Source of the DNA: Jiangella asiatica
Lineage (GTDB): Bacteria > Actinomycetota > Actinomycetes > Jiangellales > Jiangellaceae
Reading direction: 5' to 3'
Length of the DNA stretch: 64,000 nt
Assembly: GCF_004349065.1 (NCBI RefSeq)
Contig: NZ_SMKZ01000012.1
Span: 82,682 to 146,681, forward strand
Translations under genes and position numbers: made by a program
Notes under the pieces: model-generated
Databases searched by the model: none
What the model was told of the DNA's origin: nothing
The model's input: the letters and a program-made list of their open reading frames with translations, nothing else
Shown: in pieces, positions 55,351-62,824 of the stretch
Position numbering within the stretch: position 1 is the first letter of the stretch
Layout: each line of letters starts with the position of its first letter

Positions 55351-56646
55351 ATGGGGCGGATGGGTCTTCTGACAGTCGGAGTCATCGGAGCGGCCGCCGT
55401 GGTGGCGGCCCTGTCGGCACCACCCCCGACGACGGCGTCAGCCGCCGGCGCGGTGTCTGACGCCGTGTCGAGGAACGACATGGCGGCAGCGGCGGCGCCG
55501 TCGCACAGCGAGAAGATCATCTTCGACGGGGACGACGACGACATTCTCAACGGCATCGACTACCACTCGTTCCGCATCCCGGCTCTCGTCCGCACCACCG
55601 AGGACACCCTGATCGCGTTCGCGGAGGGCCGGGCGTCCACCAATGACGACTACGGCAACATCAACCTCGTCTACAAGCGGTCCACCAACGACGGCGCCAC
55701 CTGGTCCAGCCTGGACGAGGTGGTCGGGTCCGGCCAGGGCGTCTGGGGCAACCCGACCCCTGTCGTCGACCACGAGACCGGCACCATCTGGCTGTTCATG
55801 AACCACCAGCCGGTCGGGTCGGACCCGGTGAACTCGTGGGACGACCGCCAGGTCTGGATGTCCTGGTCCATCGACGACGGCCTCACCTGGGCCGACCCGG
55901 TCAACATGTCCGCGACGTTGAAGCCGCGGACCCTCGCCGACGGGAGCAGCTGGAACTGGGACGCCGTCGGGCCCGGCGTCGGCATCCAGACTAGGGTCAG
56001 CAACCCGGGCCGCCTCGTCATCCCGGCACAGCACCGGCACATCTACAGCGACGACAACGGCGAGACCTGGCGGGTCGACGTCATGGAGACCACCTCCGGC
56101 GCGCCGATGGAGCAGACCAGCGAGGCCACCGTCCTCGAGCTGGCCAACGGGCAGCTCTACCGCAACGACCGTCCCATCAGGACCATCTGGGAGTCGTCCA
56201 AGCGGCGCTTCGTCTCGGTCGGCTCGATCGGCGGCGGGTTCACCCCGTACGCCGCCGCCAGCTGCCTGCTCGACCCCCACAACCAGGGCTCGACCATGCG
56301 CTACAACTCCGACGACCCCGCCCGGCTGGCCTTCGTGAACTCCGCCAGCACCACCACCCGCACCAAGATGCGCATCCGGATGAGCGAGGACGAGGGCCAG
56401 ACGTGGAGCTACAGTCGTCCCTTCTCCGACGCGCCGCTGCCCCTGGGGGGTGTCGGCAACTACCACGAAGGCGGCTACTCCAGTATCGCCAAGACCGCCG
56501 ACTTCCACGTCGGCGCGCTGATCGAGGTCAATGAGGACACCTCCGACAACGAGAACTCGCACCGCTCGATCGCGTTCCGCAAGGTCAACCTGCCCTGGAT
56601 CCAGGCCGGCGTCGGCGAGCCCAACTGCGACGGCGGCCTCCCCTGA
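55351..56646 (+). CDS. Secreted exo-alpha-sialidase (GH33-like)
   Basis: A 431-residue neuraminidase-fold protein. ATG 55351 follows GAAAGG; GTG 55342 is the alternative. A signal peptide (LLTVGVIGAAAVVAALSAPPP) starts the protein. The arginine motif FRIP (Arg75) and four Asp boxes are present: STNDGATW (111-118), SIDDGLTW (173-180), SDDNGETW (233-240) and SEDEGQTW. These mark a six-bladed propeller sialidase. A catalytic Tyr and Glu are expected in the C-terminal half. It would release terminal sialic acid or a related acidic sugar from glycoconjugates. No sialic acid uptake or lyase genes are adjacent, though a DapA-like lyase is at 24668. Confidence 0.85.
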   Translation: MGRMGLLTVGVIGAAAVVAALSAPPPTTASAAGAVSDAVSRNDMAAAAAPSHSEKIIFDGDDDDILNGIDYHSFRIPALVRTTEDTLIAFAEGRASTNDDYGNINLVYKRSTNDGATWSSLDEVVGSGQGVWGNPTPVVDHETGTIWLFMNHQPVGSDPVNSWDDRQVWMSWSIDDGLTWADPVNMSATLKPRTLADGSSWNWDAVGPGVGIQTRVSNPGRLVIPAQHRHIYSDDNGETWRVDVMETTSGAPMEQTSEATVLELANGQLYRNDRPIRTIWESSKRRFVSVGSIGGGFTPYAAASCLLDPHNQGSTMRYNSDDPARLAFVNSASTTTRTKMRIRMSEDEGQTWSYSRPFSDAPLPLGGVGNYHEGGYSSIAKTADFHVGALIEVNEDTSDNENSHRSIAFRKVNLPWIQAGVGEPNCDGGLP

Positions 56647-56684
56647 CCCGCACCCACGTCCGGGTCCGGGCCTGCGATCGGCCA

Positions 56685-56777
56685 CATCACCAGGCGTTCC
56701 CGCGCTCCACCAGGATTACGAGCATGGTGGAGCGCACACAATCCTCGTGATGTCTGCGATCGTTGACGATCACGAGG
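56685..56777. repeat. Nested-hairpin repeat (family copy 4; terminator candidate)
   Basis: Outer CATCACCAGG (56685-56694) pairs with CCTCGTGATG (56743-56752, one mismatch); inner GCGCTCCACCA (56702-56712) pairs exactly with TGGTGGAGCGC (56725-56735). The tail CGATCGTTGACGATCACG (about 56757-56774) matches the copy 3 tail. It lies between the convergent sialidase and LLM genes. Confidence 0.7.
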
Positions 56778-56810
56778 CACAGTGCGGCCAGGAACCGCGT
56801 GCGGTGGGCG

Positions 56811-57683
56811 TCAGAGGGTCTCGGCGACGGGGATGATGTCGGAGCCGATGCGCTCGATGTCGTCGAGGCGGGGAACGGTGGGGACGTAGCCGATCGCCGC
56901 GTCGACGCCGAGGTCGGCCAGGCGGCCGAGCTCGTCGATGAGCTCCTGGCTGCGTTTGCCGTCTTCGCCGACGTCGAGGACGTGGTAGACGGTCTTGGTG
57001 ATCTCGTCGTAGTCGCGGCCGACGTCGGCGCAGTGCTGCCGGAGGACGTCGAGCTTGTGCGGTAGCTCAGGGGTGTTGAAGAGGTTGCAGGCCTGGGCGT
57101 ACTGGGCCACCAGCCGCAGTGTCTTCCGTTCGCCGCCGCCGCCGATCAGGACGGGCGGGTGCGGCCGGCTCAGCGGCTGCGGCGAGTTGAGCAGCCGCTC
57201 GGCGGTGACGTGCGTGCCGGTGAACGGTCCGTCATCATCGGACCACAGCTGCCGGAGGTAGCGCAGGGTCTCTTCGAGCAGCTCGAACCGTTCAGCGGTG
57301 CGCGGGAACGGGAAGCCGAGGCCGCGGGACTCCTCCTCGTTCCAGCCGGCGCCGACGCCCATGATCGCTCGGCCGCCGGAGAGGACGTCGAGGGTGGTCA
57401 CGGCCTTGCCGAGCAGGCCGGGCTGGCGGTAGTGGATGCCGGTGATGACGGTGAGCAGCTTGGCCCGCTCGGTGTGTGCGGCCAGGAAGCCCAGCGTCGT
57501 GTAGGCCTCGAGCATGTCCATGTCGGCCGGGCCGATCGGCGGGATCTGGAAGAAGTGGTCCATGACGGCGAGGTACTCGAAGCCTGCCTGGTCGGCGGTT
57601 CGAGCGACGGCGGTAAGGTCGCGGCCGAGGGCGGCGGGACCGTCCGGCCAGGTGAAGTTGGGGATCTGCAGGCCGAGCTTCAT
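56811..57683 (-). CDS. LLM-class F420-dependent oxidoreductase
   Basis: A 290-residue TIM-barrel luciferase-like protein: MKLGLQIPNFTWPDGPAAL, AGFEYLAVMDHFFQI, TERAKLLTVITGIHYRQPG, LDVLSGGRAIMGVGAGWNEEE and a C-terminal YVPTVPRLDDIERI. The GxGAGWNxxE motif and absence of a long insertion fit the actinobacterial F420-using oxidoreductases (LLM class TIGR03560-like). It likely reduces or oxidises a small metabolite. Start ATG 57683; divergent from the TetR gene at 57845, and controlled by the palindrome between. Confidence 0.85.
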   Translation of the reverse strand: MKLGLQIPNFTWPDGPAALGRDLTAVARTADQAGFEYLAVMDHFFQIPPIGPADMDMLEAYTTLGFLAAHTERAKLLTVITGIHYRQPGLLGKAVTTLDVLSGGRAIMGVGAGWNEEESRGLGFPFPRTAERFELLEETLRYLRQLWSDDDGPFTGTHVTAERLLNSPQPLSRPHPPVLIGGGGERKTLRLVAQYAQACNLFNTPELPHKLDVLRQHCADVGRDYDEITKTVYHVLDVGEDGKRSQELIDELGRLADLGVDAAIGYVPTVPRLDDIERIGSDIIPVAETL

Positions 57684-57797
57684 GATGGGGTGCTTCCTTC
57701 ACTGACGGTGGTGACGACCGTCGAGGCGGTCGTGTGATGTGCTTTCGGGGGACGGGCAGCTGCAGCTGTTGAAGCGGAGGGGCCCCTCCAGATAACT

Positions 57798-57819
57798 ATA
57801 CGGAGGCTACCCTCCGTAT
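57798..57819. promoter_or_regulatory. Candidate TetR operator between LLM and TetR genes
   Basis: ATACGGAGG (57798-57806) and CCTCCGTAT (57811-57819) are perfect inverted arms with spacer CTAC, 26 bases before the TetR ATG. ATACGGAGG/CCTCCGTAT half-sites are common for TetR proteins with this N-terminal HTH type. It would control both genes. Confidence 0.6.
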
Positions 57820-57844
57820 TGCAACGGGGTTCAGGAGGCAGCCG

Positions 57845-58423
57845 ATGGCGAACGCGGACAAGGAGGTCCACGCCGTCTTCGACCGACGGCCCAAGCGGGC
57901 CGACGCCCGGCGCAACTACGAGAAGCTGCTCGTGGCCGCGCGCGAGGCGTTCGCCGAGTCGGGCATGTCGGCGTCGCTGGAAGACGTCGCCCGGCGCGCC
58001 GGCGTCGGCATCGGCACGCTGTACCGGCATTTCCCGACTCGACGCGACCTGTTCGAGAGCGTCTACGTCGACGAGGTCGAGGCGCTGTGCCGCGCCGCCG
58101 ACGAGCTGGCCGAGCTGCCGGCGTGGGATGCGCTGGCAGCCTGGCTGCACAGGTTCGTCACCTACACCGTTACCAAGCGCGCCGTCGCCGAGGCCCTCAA
58201 CCACGAGTCGGCCATCTTCGCGTCCTACCGGTCGTCGATCCTCGCCGCGGGCGAGCCGCTGCTGCGACGAGCCCAGGAGGCCGGGACAGCCCGAGCGAAC
58301 GTCATGTTCGAGGACGTCCTGCGGCTGGTGGGCGGCATCACCATGGGCCAGTTCTCCGACCCGGACCAGCTCGACCGGGTGCTCGGCATGGCGCTGGACG
58401 GGCTGCGGGTGCGGCCGTCCTGA
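57845..58423 (+). CDS. TetR-family repressor
   Basis: A 192-residue TetR regulator with KRADARRNYEKLLVAAREAF, then ASLEDVARRAGVGIGTLYRHFPTRRDLFE, the canonical HTH. The C-terminal domain (WLHRFVTYTVTKRAVAEAL) resembles the TetR_C_33-type group. ATG 57845 follows GGAGGCAGCCG. Predicted to repress the divergent LLM gene by binding the 57798-57819 palindrome. Confidence 0.9.
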   Translation: MANADKEVHAVFDRRPKRADARRNYEKLLVAAREAFAESGMSASLEDVARRAGVGIGTLYRHFPTRRDLFESVYVDEVEALCRAADELAELPAWDALAAWLHRFVTYTVTKRAVAEALNHESAIFASYRSSILAAGEPLLRRAQEAGTARANVMFEDVLRLVGGITMGQFSDPDQLDRVLGMALDGLRVRPS

Positions 58424-58442
58424 CGACGTCCCGCTCGTCAGG
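58419..58442. terminator. Hairpin at the convergent TetR/metallophosphoesterase junction
   Basis: CCTGACGA (58419-58426) and TCGTCAGG (58435-58442) are exact arms around CGTCCCGC. The stem includes the TetR stop codon and precedes the convergent stop at 58451. No T tract; either a weak bidirectional terminator or chance. Confidence 0.4.
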
Positions 58443-58450
58443 ACAGCCGG

Positions 58451-58954
58451 TCAGGGCAGCACGGGAGCCAGCTCCGCGGCGGTGACCCGGCCGTCGTCGA
58501 GCTGGAGGATGCCGACGGTGCCGTGCGGCTGGCGGCGCTTGTCGGTGGGCGAGCCGGGGTTGAAGACGCGGAAGCCGCCGGCGGTCTGGTCCCACGGGAT
58601 GTGGGAGTGCCCGAACACGACCAGGTCGGCGTGGGGAAACCGGGCACGAAGGCGGGGCAGCCGGCCGGAAGCCGGGCCGCTGTCGTGGAGCATCGCCACC
58701 CGGACTCCGGCGAGCGTGAGGTGCAGGACTTCCGGTGCTCCCCACGCCGCGACGTCCGGCCCGTCGTTGTTGCCCAGCACCGCGTGCACCGGCGCGAACG
58801 CGGACAGCTCGTCCAGCACGTCGGGCGTGCACACGTCGCCGGCGTGCAGGATGACGTCGACGTCGTCGAGCAACCGCGCCACCGCGGGCGGGCAGCGCCT
58901 CCAGAACCGCGGCGCGTGGGTGTCGGAGAGCACGCCGACGCGGATGGAGGCCAT
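58451..58954 (-). CDS. Metallophosphoesterase (YfcE/MJ0936 type)
   Basis: A 167-residue small calcineurin-like phosphodiesterase: GVLSDTHAPRF (Asp, His), DVILHAGDVCT (Asp), AVLGNNDG (Asn, Asp), VAMLHDSGPASG (His) and LVVFGHSHIPW (His, His), the full two-metal set. Normal length for the family. The cytoplasmic substrate is likely a nucleotide phosphodiester. Start ATG 58954 and convergent with the TetR gene. Confidence 0.9.
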   Translation of the reverse strand: MASIRVGVLSDTHAPRFWRRCPPAVARLLDDVDVILHAGDVCTPDVLDELSAFAPVHAVLGNNDGPDVAAWGAPEVLHLTLAGVRVAMLHDSGPASGRLPRLRARFPHADLVVFGHSHIPWDQTAGGFRVFNPGSPTDKRRQPHGTVGILQLDDGRVTAAELAPVLP

Positions 58955-59129
58955 CGGACCAGCCTAGATGGAATTCGTTGCCGCCGGCGGGTTGACCGGA
59001 TCCCGGTTTTTGATCATGGTGAAAGGCACAACCGAATACGGGAGTCCCGGCCGGGACGACCCACCAGATGGGTACCTGGCCGGCCGTGCTCCAGGTCGCC
59101 GGGCGCCCCGAGACAGGGAGGCAAGTCCG

Positions 59130-59273
59130 GTGTCCTTGTGGCACGAGTGGCGATGCTCACCAGCCCGATTCCGTCGTTGGCTGGTGAGCCCGCGCAGGCA
59201 GTATCAGGTCGCCGGTCTGGCACTCGGCCTGATGGTCGCCGTCGCGGTCCTACTCACACGGGTGGGTGGGTAG
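59130..59273 (+). CDS. Possible small membrane protein in an otherwise empty 475-base gap
   Basis: GTG 59130 after GGGAGGCAAG gives a 47-residue frame: VSLWHEWRCSPARFRRWLVS, a basic, Trp-rich start, then one hydrophobic helix (QVAGLALGLMVAVAVLLTR). The composition suits a small membrane peptide, but it may be chance. In the rest of 58955-59430 I see no gene; there is only the TTTTTGATCATGGTG stretch at about 59006 and the MerR promoter at the right end. Confidence 0.35.
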   Translation: MSLWHEWRCSPARFRRWLVSPRRQYQVAGLALGLMVAVAVLLTRVGG

Positions 59274-59396
59274 TCGACTCCGATGAGTCTCGGAGACCAC
59301 CGTCGGGCGCCCGGACCAGGCGGCCCAGCGGGTCCTCCGGGATGCGCAACGGCCCGGGTCATGCCGGGTCGTTGTGTGTGTGCCCTCACACCCTTG

Positions 59397-59416
59397 CCTT
59401 GACGCTGGCGTCAAGG
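59397..59416. promoter_or_regulatory. MerR operator and promoter before the MerR-thioredoxin operon
   Basis: CCTTGACGC-TG-GCGTCAAGG (59397-59416) is a perfect inverted repeat with arms of nine. It contains TTGACG (59399-59404) as a candidate -35, and TAGCGT follows at 59419-59424. MerR proteins typically bind such a dyad inside their own promoter. The start is 15 bases downstream of the arm, and the operon's two genes follow. Confidence 0.6.
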
Positions 59417-59430
59417 TTTAGCGTCGAGGT

Positions 59431-59805
59431 ATGCGAATCGGTGACCTCGCCAAGCGGGCTGGCACCACCACGCGAGCCCTCCGGTTCTACGAGGCGCAAG
59501 GCCTGCTGTCAGCGCGGCGCTCGTCCAACGGCTACCGCGAGTACGACGAGGACGACGTGCGCGTCGTCGAGGAGATCCTGATGCTCCAGCGCATCGGCTT
59601 CAGCCTCGACGAGACCCGCCCGTTCATCGACTGCCTGCGCGCCGGCAACGACAGCGGCGACGTCTGCGCGCCGTCCATCGAGACCTACGAGCGAAAGCTC
59701 GTCCAGCTGGACGCGTCGGTCGACCGCCTCACCGCCACCCGCGACCGGCTGTCCACCATGCTCAGCAGCGCCCGCGCCCGTTCAGTCGACACCCAGGAGT
59801 CGTGA
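59431..59805 (+). CDS. MerR-family regulator
   Basis: A 124-residue MerR protein: MRIGDLAKRAGTTTRALRFYEAQGLLSA, the wing SSNGYREYDEDD and a dimer helix LQRIGFSLDETRPFIDC. Two cysteines, in IDCLRAGN and DVCAPS, could bind a metal or sense redox state, fitting its coupling to thioredoxin. It auto-regulates through the dyad at 59397. The stop TGA overlaps the next ATG. Confidence 0.85.
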   Translation: MRIGDLAKRAGTTTRALRFYEAQGLLSARRSSNGYREYDEDDVRVVEEILMLQRIGFSLDETRPFIDCLRAGNDSGDVCAPSIETYERKLVQLDASVDRLTATRDRLSTMLSSARARSVDTQES

Positions 59806-60155
59806 TGCCCCATACCAGCCGTGCCGGTGACGTCGTCGTCGTTGCCACCGACGACACCTTCGATCGCGACGTCCTCCAGCAGGACGGCCCGGTCCTGGTG
59901 GACTTCTGGGCGCAGTGGTGCCCGCCCTGCCACATGATCGCGCCGGTGCTGGCGGACCTGGCCCGGGAGCGGGCCGGCACGCTCACCGTCGTCAAGCTCG
60001 ACACCGACGAGAACCCGGTCACCCCGGCCAACTACCGGGTGCTGTCGCTCCCGACGCTGATGCTGTTCCGCGGCGGTGAGGTGGTGCAGTCGCTGGTCGG
60101 CGCCCGTCCGAAGGCCCGCCTCCTCGCCGAGCTGGACGAGGCCTTGAGCTGGTGA
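59805..60155 (+). CDS. Thioredoxin
   Basis: A 116-residue thioredoxin: VLVDFWAQWCPPCHMIAP with active Cys39 and Cys42 (CPPC rather than the CGPC of the housekeeping thioredoxin), DTDENPVTPANYRVLSLPTLMLF with the cis-Pro, then GGEVVQSLVGARPKA. It reduces disulfides in stress or MerR-linked regulation. Start ATG 59805 overlaps the MerR stop (TGATG). Confidence 0.9.
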   Translation: MPHTSRAGDVVVVATDDTFDRDVLQQDGPVLVDFWAQWCPPCHMIAPVLADLARERAGTLTVVKLDTDENPVTPANYRVLSLPTLMLFRGGEVVQSLVGARPKARLLAELDEALSW

Positions 60156-60355
60156 CCGGCGTCGGGCACGCGATCAGCTCCGCAGAGGGCGAGCGGGCGG
60201 TCGTCACCGAGGTCGCCGGTTCCGCGTCGTGACGTGGACTCCCTGGTTCCCGGGTACGGCCACGGCCTGGTGAGCCCCGCGCAGGTGGGGGCTGGCACGT
60301 CCGGTCCGACGATCCACCTACTGCACGCCCCGGACCCACGGGCCGGGAGGACCGC
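60156..60355 (+). other. Gap between thioredoxin and the histidine kinase
   Basis: The plus strand from 60234 (GTG) to 60431 is open for 65 codons (LVPGYGHGLVSPAQVGAG and so on) and its codon use looks coding, but there is no ribosome site or known domain, and it overlaps the kinase gene end. Probably a remnant. I see nothing else. Confidence 0.25.
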
Positions 60356-61900
60356 CTACGAGCTCGACTCCGGCGAGGTCAGTGCGGTGATCGCGCGGCT
60401 GGGGCCGGACGGCGCCACGGTGGGGTCCTGAGGCGGTAGCAGCACCCGGAACGTCGCACCTCGGCCCAGCGCCGACGCCAGCTCGACCCGGCCGCCGTGG
60501 GCGGCCACCAGTGCGGCGACGATCGCCAGGCCCAGCCCGCTGCCGCTGTCGCGGGTTCCGTCGGCGCGCGAGCGGGACGGGTCGGCGCGGTAGAACCGCT
60601 CGAAGACGTGTGCCGCGTCGTCCTCGCTCAGCCCGGGCCCGTCGTCGCGGACCTCCACGACCGCCCAGCCGTCCTCGGAGCCGCCGACGGAAACGTCGAC
60701 GGTGGTGCCCGGCGGTGTGTGGACGGTCGCGTTGCGCACCAGGTTGTCGACGACCTGTCGCAGCCGTACCGCGTCGCCGACCACCGGCGGCACCACCCGC
60801 GCGTCCACGTGCATGCGCAGATCGTGCCGGCGGGCGAGCACCCGCGCGTCCAGCACCGCCTCCACCACGATCTGGACCAGGTCCACCGGCGCTCGGGCGA
60901 TCACCGGCTGCTGGTCGAGGCGGGCGAGCAAGAGCAGGTCGTCGACCAGCAGCCCCATCCGGGCCGCCTCGTCCTCGACCCGGCGGATCAGCCGGCGCAG
61001 CCCGGCCTCGTCGCGGGCCACACCCTGCCGGTACAGCTCGGCGAATCCGCGGATCGACGTGAGCGGGGTGCGCAGCTCATGGCTGGCGTCGGCGATGAAC
61101 CGGCGCATCCGCTGCTCCGACGCGCGGGCATCGCGCTCGGACACGCGGCGCGCCTCGAACGCGGCCTCGATCTGGCTGAGCATCGCGTTCAGCGACACGG
61201 ACAGCCGGCCGACCTCGGTGCGCGGGTCGCGAGGCGGCACCCGACGGCTGAGGTCACCGGCCGCGATCGCCTCCGCGGTCTCCTCGACCTCCTCCAGCGG
61301 CCGCAGCCGGTTGCGCACCGTCCACCAGGCCAGCCCTGCCAGCGCGGCGAGTGCGAGCAGCGCGACGACGCCGTCGATCACCAGGAGCTGTGTGGTCGTC
61401 GCCTCCATGCCGTCCAGCGGCAGTCCGACCGCGACGGAGCCGATGCTCTCCTGCGGCAGCGCGATGACGCGCCAGGAACCGTCGCCGTCGGCGGAGTCGA
61501 CGGTGAACGGCTCGCCGCCCAGCCGGGCGACGGTCTCGGCGTCCATGCGCGGCAGCTCGGGTCCGCTGTCGTCGAGCATCGAGTTGCCCGTCCACAGTTC
61601 GGTGCCGGCGTCGTCGAAGACCACGGCGTAGTAGTCCGCCGGCGGGCGGAACGGGCGTGGGCCGGTGTCGTCGACGGGAGGAATGCGCGGCTGGACGGAG
61701 AACTGCCGCGCGGACTGGATCAGCTGGTCGTCGGTGCGGTCCATGAGGTAGCCGCGCAGCACGGTCGCCGCGACGACGCTGGTGACCAGCACCGTCACGG
61801 CCGCCAGCACGACCACGGTGAGCAGCAGCTGGGTACGCAGGAGGGTGCGGTCGCGGCGTGCCCGCCACCGCCGGACGAGCCCGCGCAGCGACCGCTTCAT
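60356..61900 (-). CDS. Sensor histidine kinase (HAMP-HisKA-HATPase, MprB-like)
   Basis: A 514-residue membrane kinase. Helix 1 is TQLLLTVVVLAAVTVLVTSVV, an extracellular sensor region follows (about residues 40-185), helix 2 LLVIDGVVALLALAALAGLAWW, HAMP (LRPLEEVEETAEAIAAGDL), the HisKA box DASHELRTPLTSIRGF with His274, then the N box DNLVRNATVHTP, G1 VRDDGPGLS and G2 DSGSGLGLA. It phosphorylates the response regulator encoded just upstream. Start ATG 61900, 16 bases after the regulator stop: one operon. Confidence 0.9.
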   Translation of the reverse strand: MKRSLRGLVRRWRARRDRTLLRTQLLLTVVVLAAVTVLVTSVVAATVLRGYLMDRTDDQLIQSARQFSVQPRIPPVDDTGPRPFRPPADYYAVVFDDAGTELWTGNSMLDDSGPELPRMDAETVARLGGEPFTVDSADGDGSWRVIALPQESIGSVAVGLPLDGMEATTTQLLVIDGVVALLALAALAGLAWWTVRNRLRPLEEVEETAEAIAAGDLSRRVPPRDPRTEVGRLSVSLNAMLSQIEAAFEARRVSERDARASEQRMRRFIADASHELRTPLTSIRGFAELYRQGVARDEAGLRRLIRRVEDEAARMGLLVDDLLLLARLDQQPVIARAPVDLVQIVVEAVLDARVLARRHDLRMHVDARVVPPVVGDAVRLRQVVDNLVRNATVHTPPGTTVDVSVGGSEDGWAVVEVRDDGPGLSEDDAAHVFERFYRADPSRSRADGTRDSGSGLGLAIVAALVAAHGGRVELASALGRGATFRVLLPPQDPTVAPSGPSRAITALTSPESSS

Positions 61901-61916
61901 GCGCGGGACCGGGCTC

Positions 61917-62633
61917 TCACAGCGAGGTCCGCGGGACCCGCAGGACGTAGCCGACGCCGCGGACGGTGTGCAGCAGCTTCGGCGAGCCCTGATCGAGCTT
62001 GCGCCGCAGGTACGACACATACGACTCGACGACGTTGGCGTCGCCGCCGAAGTCGTACGACCAGACGTGGTCGAGGATCTGCGCCTTGCTCAGGACCCGG
62101 CCCTGGTTGACCAGGAAGTACCGGAGCAGCTTGAATTCGGTCGGGGACAGGTCGACGGCGCGTCCGGCCTTCCACACCTCGTGGCTGTCGTCGTCCAGCT
62201 CGATGTCGGCGTAGGCGAGGCGGGCGCCGTCGCCGGCCGGACCGCCGTTGCCGCGCGAGCGCCGCAGGATCGCCCGGATGCGGGCCACCACCTCCTCGAG
62301 GCTGAACGGCTTGGTGACGTAGTCGTCGGCGCCGATGGTCAGGCCCATGACGCGGTCGTCGCTGGCGTCCTTCGCGGTGAGGAACAGCACCGGCACGTCG
62401 ATGCGGTGGCTGCGTAGCTGCCGCACCACCGCGAACCCGTCCAGGTCGGGCATCAGGACGTCCAACACCACCAGGTCCGGCCGGTCCGCGAGGATGACCT
62501 CGAGTGCCTGCCGGCCGCTGCGCGCCGTCGTGACCTCGAAGCCGGCGTGGCGCAGGCTGGCGGCGAGCAGCTCGACGATGTTGGGTTCGTCGTCGACGAC
62601 GACCAGGCGTCCGTCCGGGATCCGCGCGGGCAT
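61917..62633 (-). CDS. OmpR-family response regulator
   Basis: A 238-residue OmpR/PhoB regulator. Receiver residues Asp14-Asp15, phosphoacceptor Asp58 (LVVLDVLMPDLDG), Thr86 and Lys108 are all present. The C-terminal winged helix reads LSPTEFKLLRYFLVNQGRVLSKAQILDHVW, ending GVGYVLRVP. First gene of the two-component operon; start ATG 62633. It may also control the divergent efflux gene at 62825, which lies 191 bases away. Confidence 0.9.
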   Translation of the reverse strand: MPARIPDGRLVVVDDEPNIVELLAASLRHAGFEVTTARSGRQALEVILADRPDLVVLDVLMPDLDGFAVVRQLRSHRIDVPVLFLTAKDASDDRVMGLTIGADDYVTKPFSLEEVVARIRAILRRSRGNGGPAGDGARLAYADIELDDDSHEVWKAGRAVDLSPTEFKLLRYFLVNQGRVLSKAQILDHVWSYDFGGDANVVESYVSYLRRKLDQGSPKLLHTVRGVGYVLRVPRTSL

Positions 62634-62824
62634 GTGTCGGATACTGCCCGGCCCGGTTGAGAGCCAGCTGACAGCTGGCTGTGTATTACCTGTGAGTTCG
62701 CACGGGGGGGTCATTCACAGCTGGTTCCCAGGATCGTCCCAGGGTCGTTCCAGGTACGCCCCCCAGCGTTTGACTCGGCACGCGGTCAGCGAGCCGGATG
62801 TCGGATGCGGAAGGTAGCGGACAG

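Noticed and set aside
55351..56646. Sialidase as part of the sulfated-sugar regulon
   Set aside because: No TCTT-N7-AAGA repeat is visible upstream and the gene is 20 kb away.
59000..59030. TTTTTGATCATGGTG as a repeat relic
   Set aside because: Similarity covers too few bases to separate from chance.
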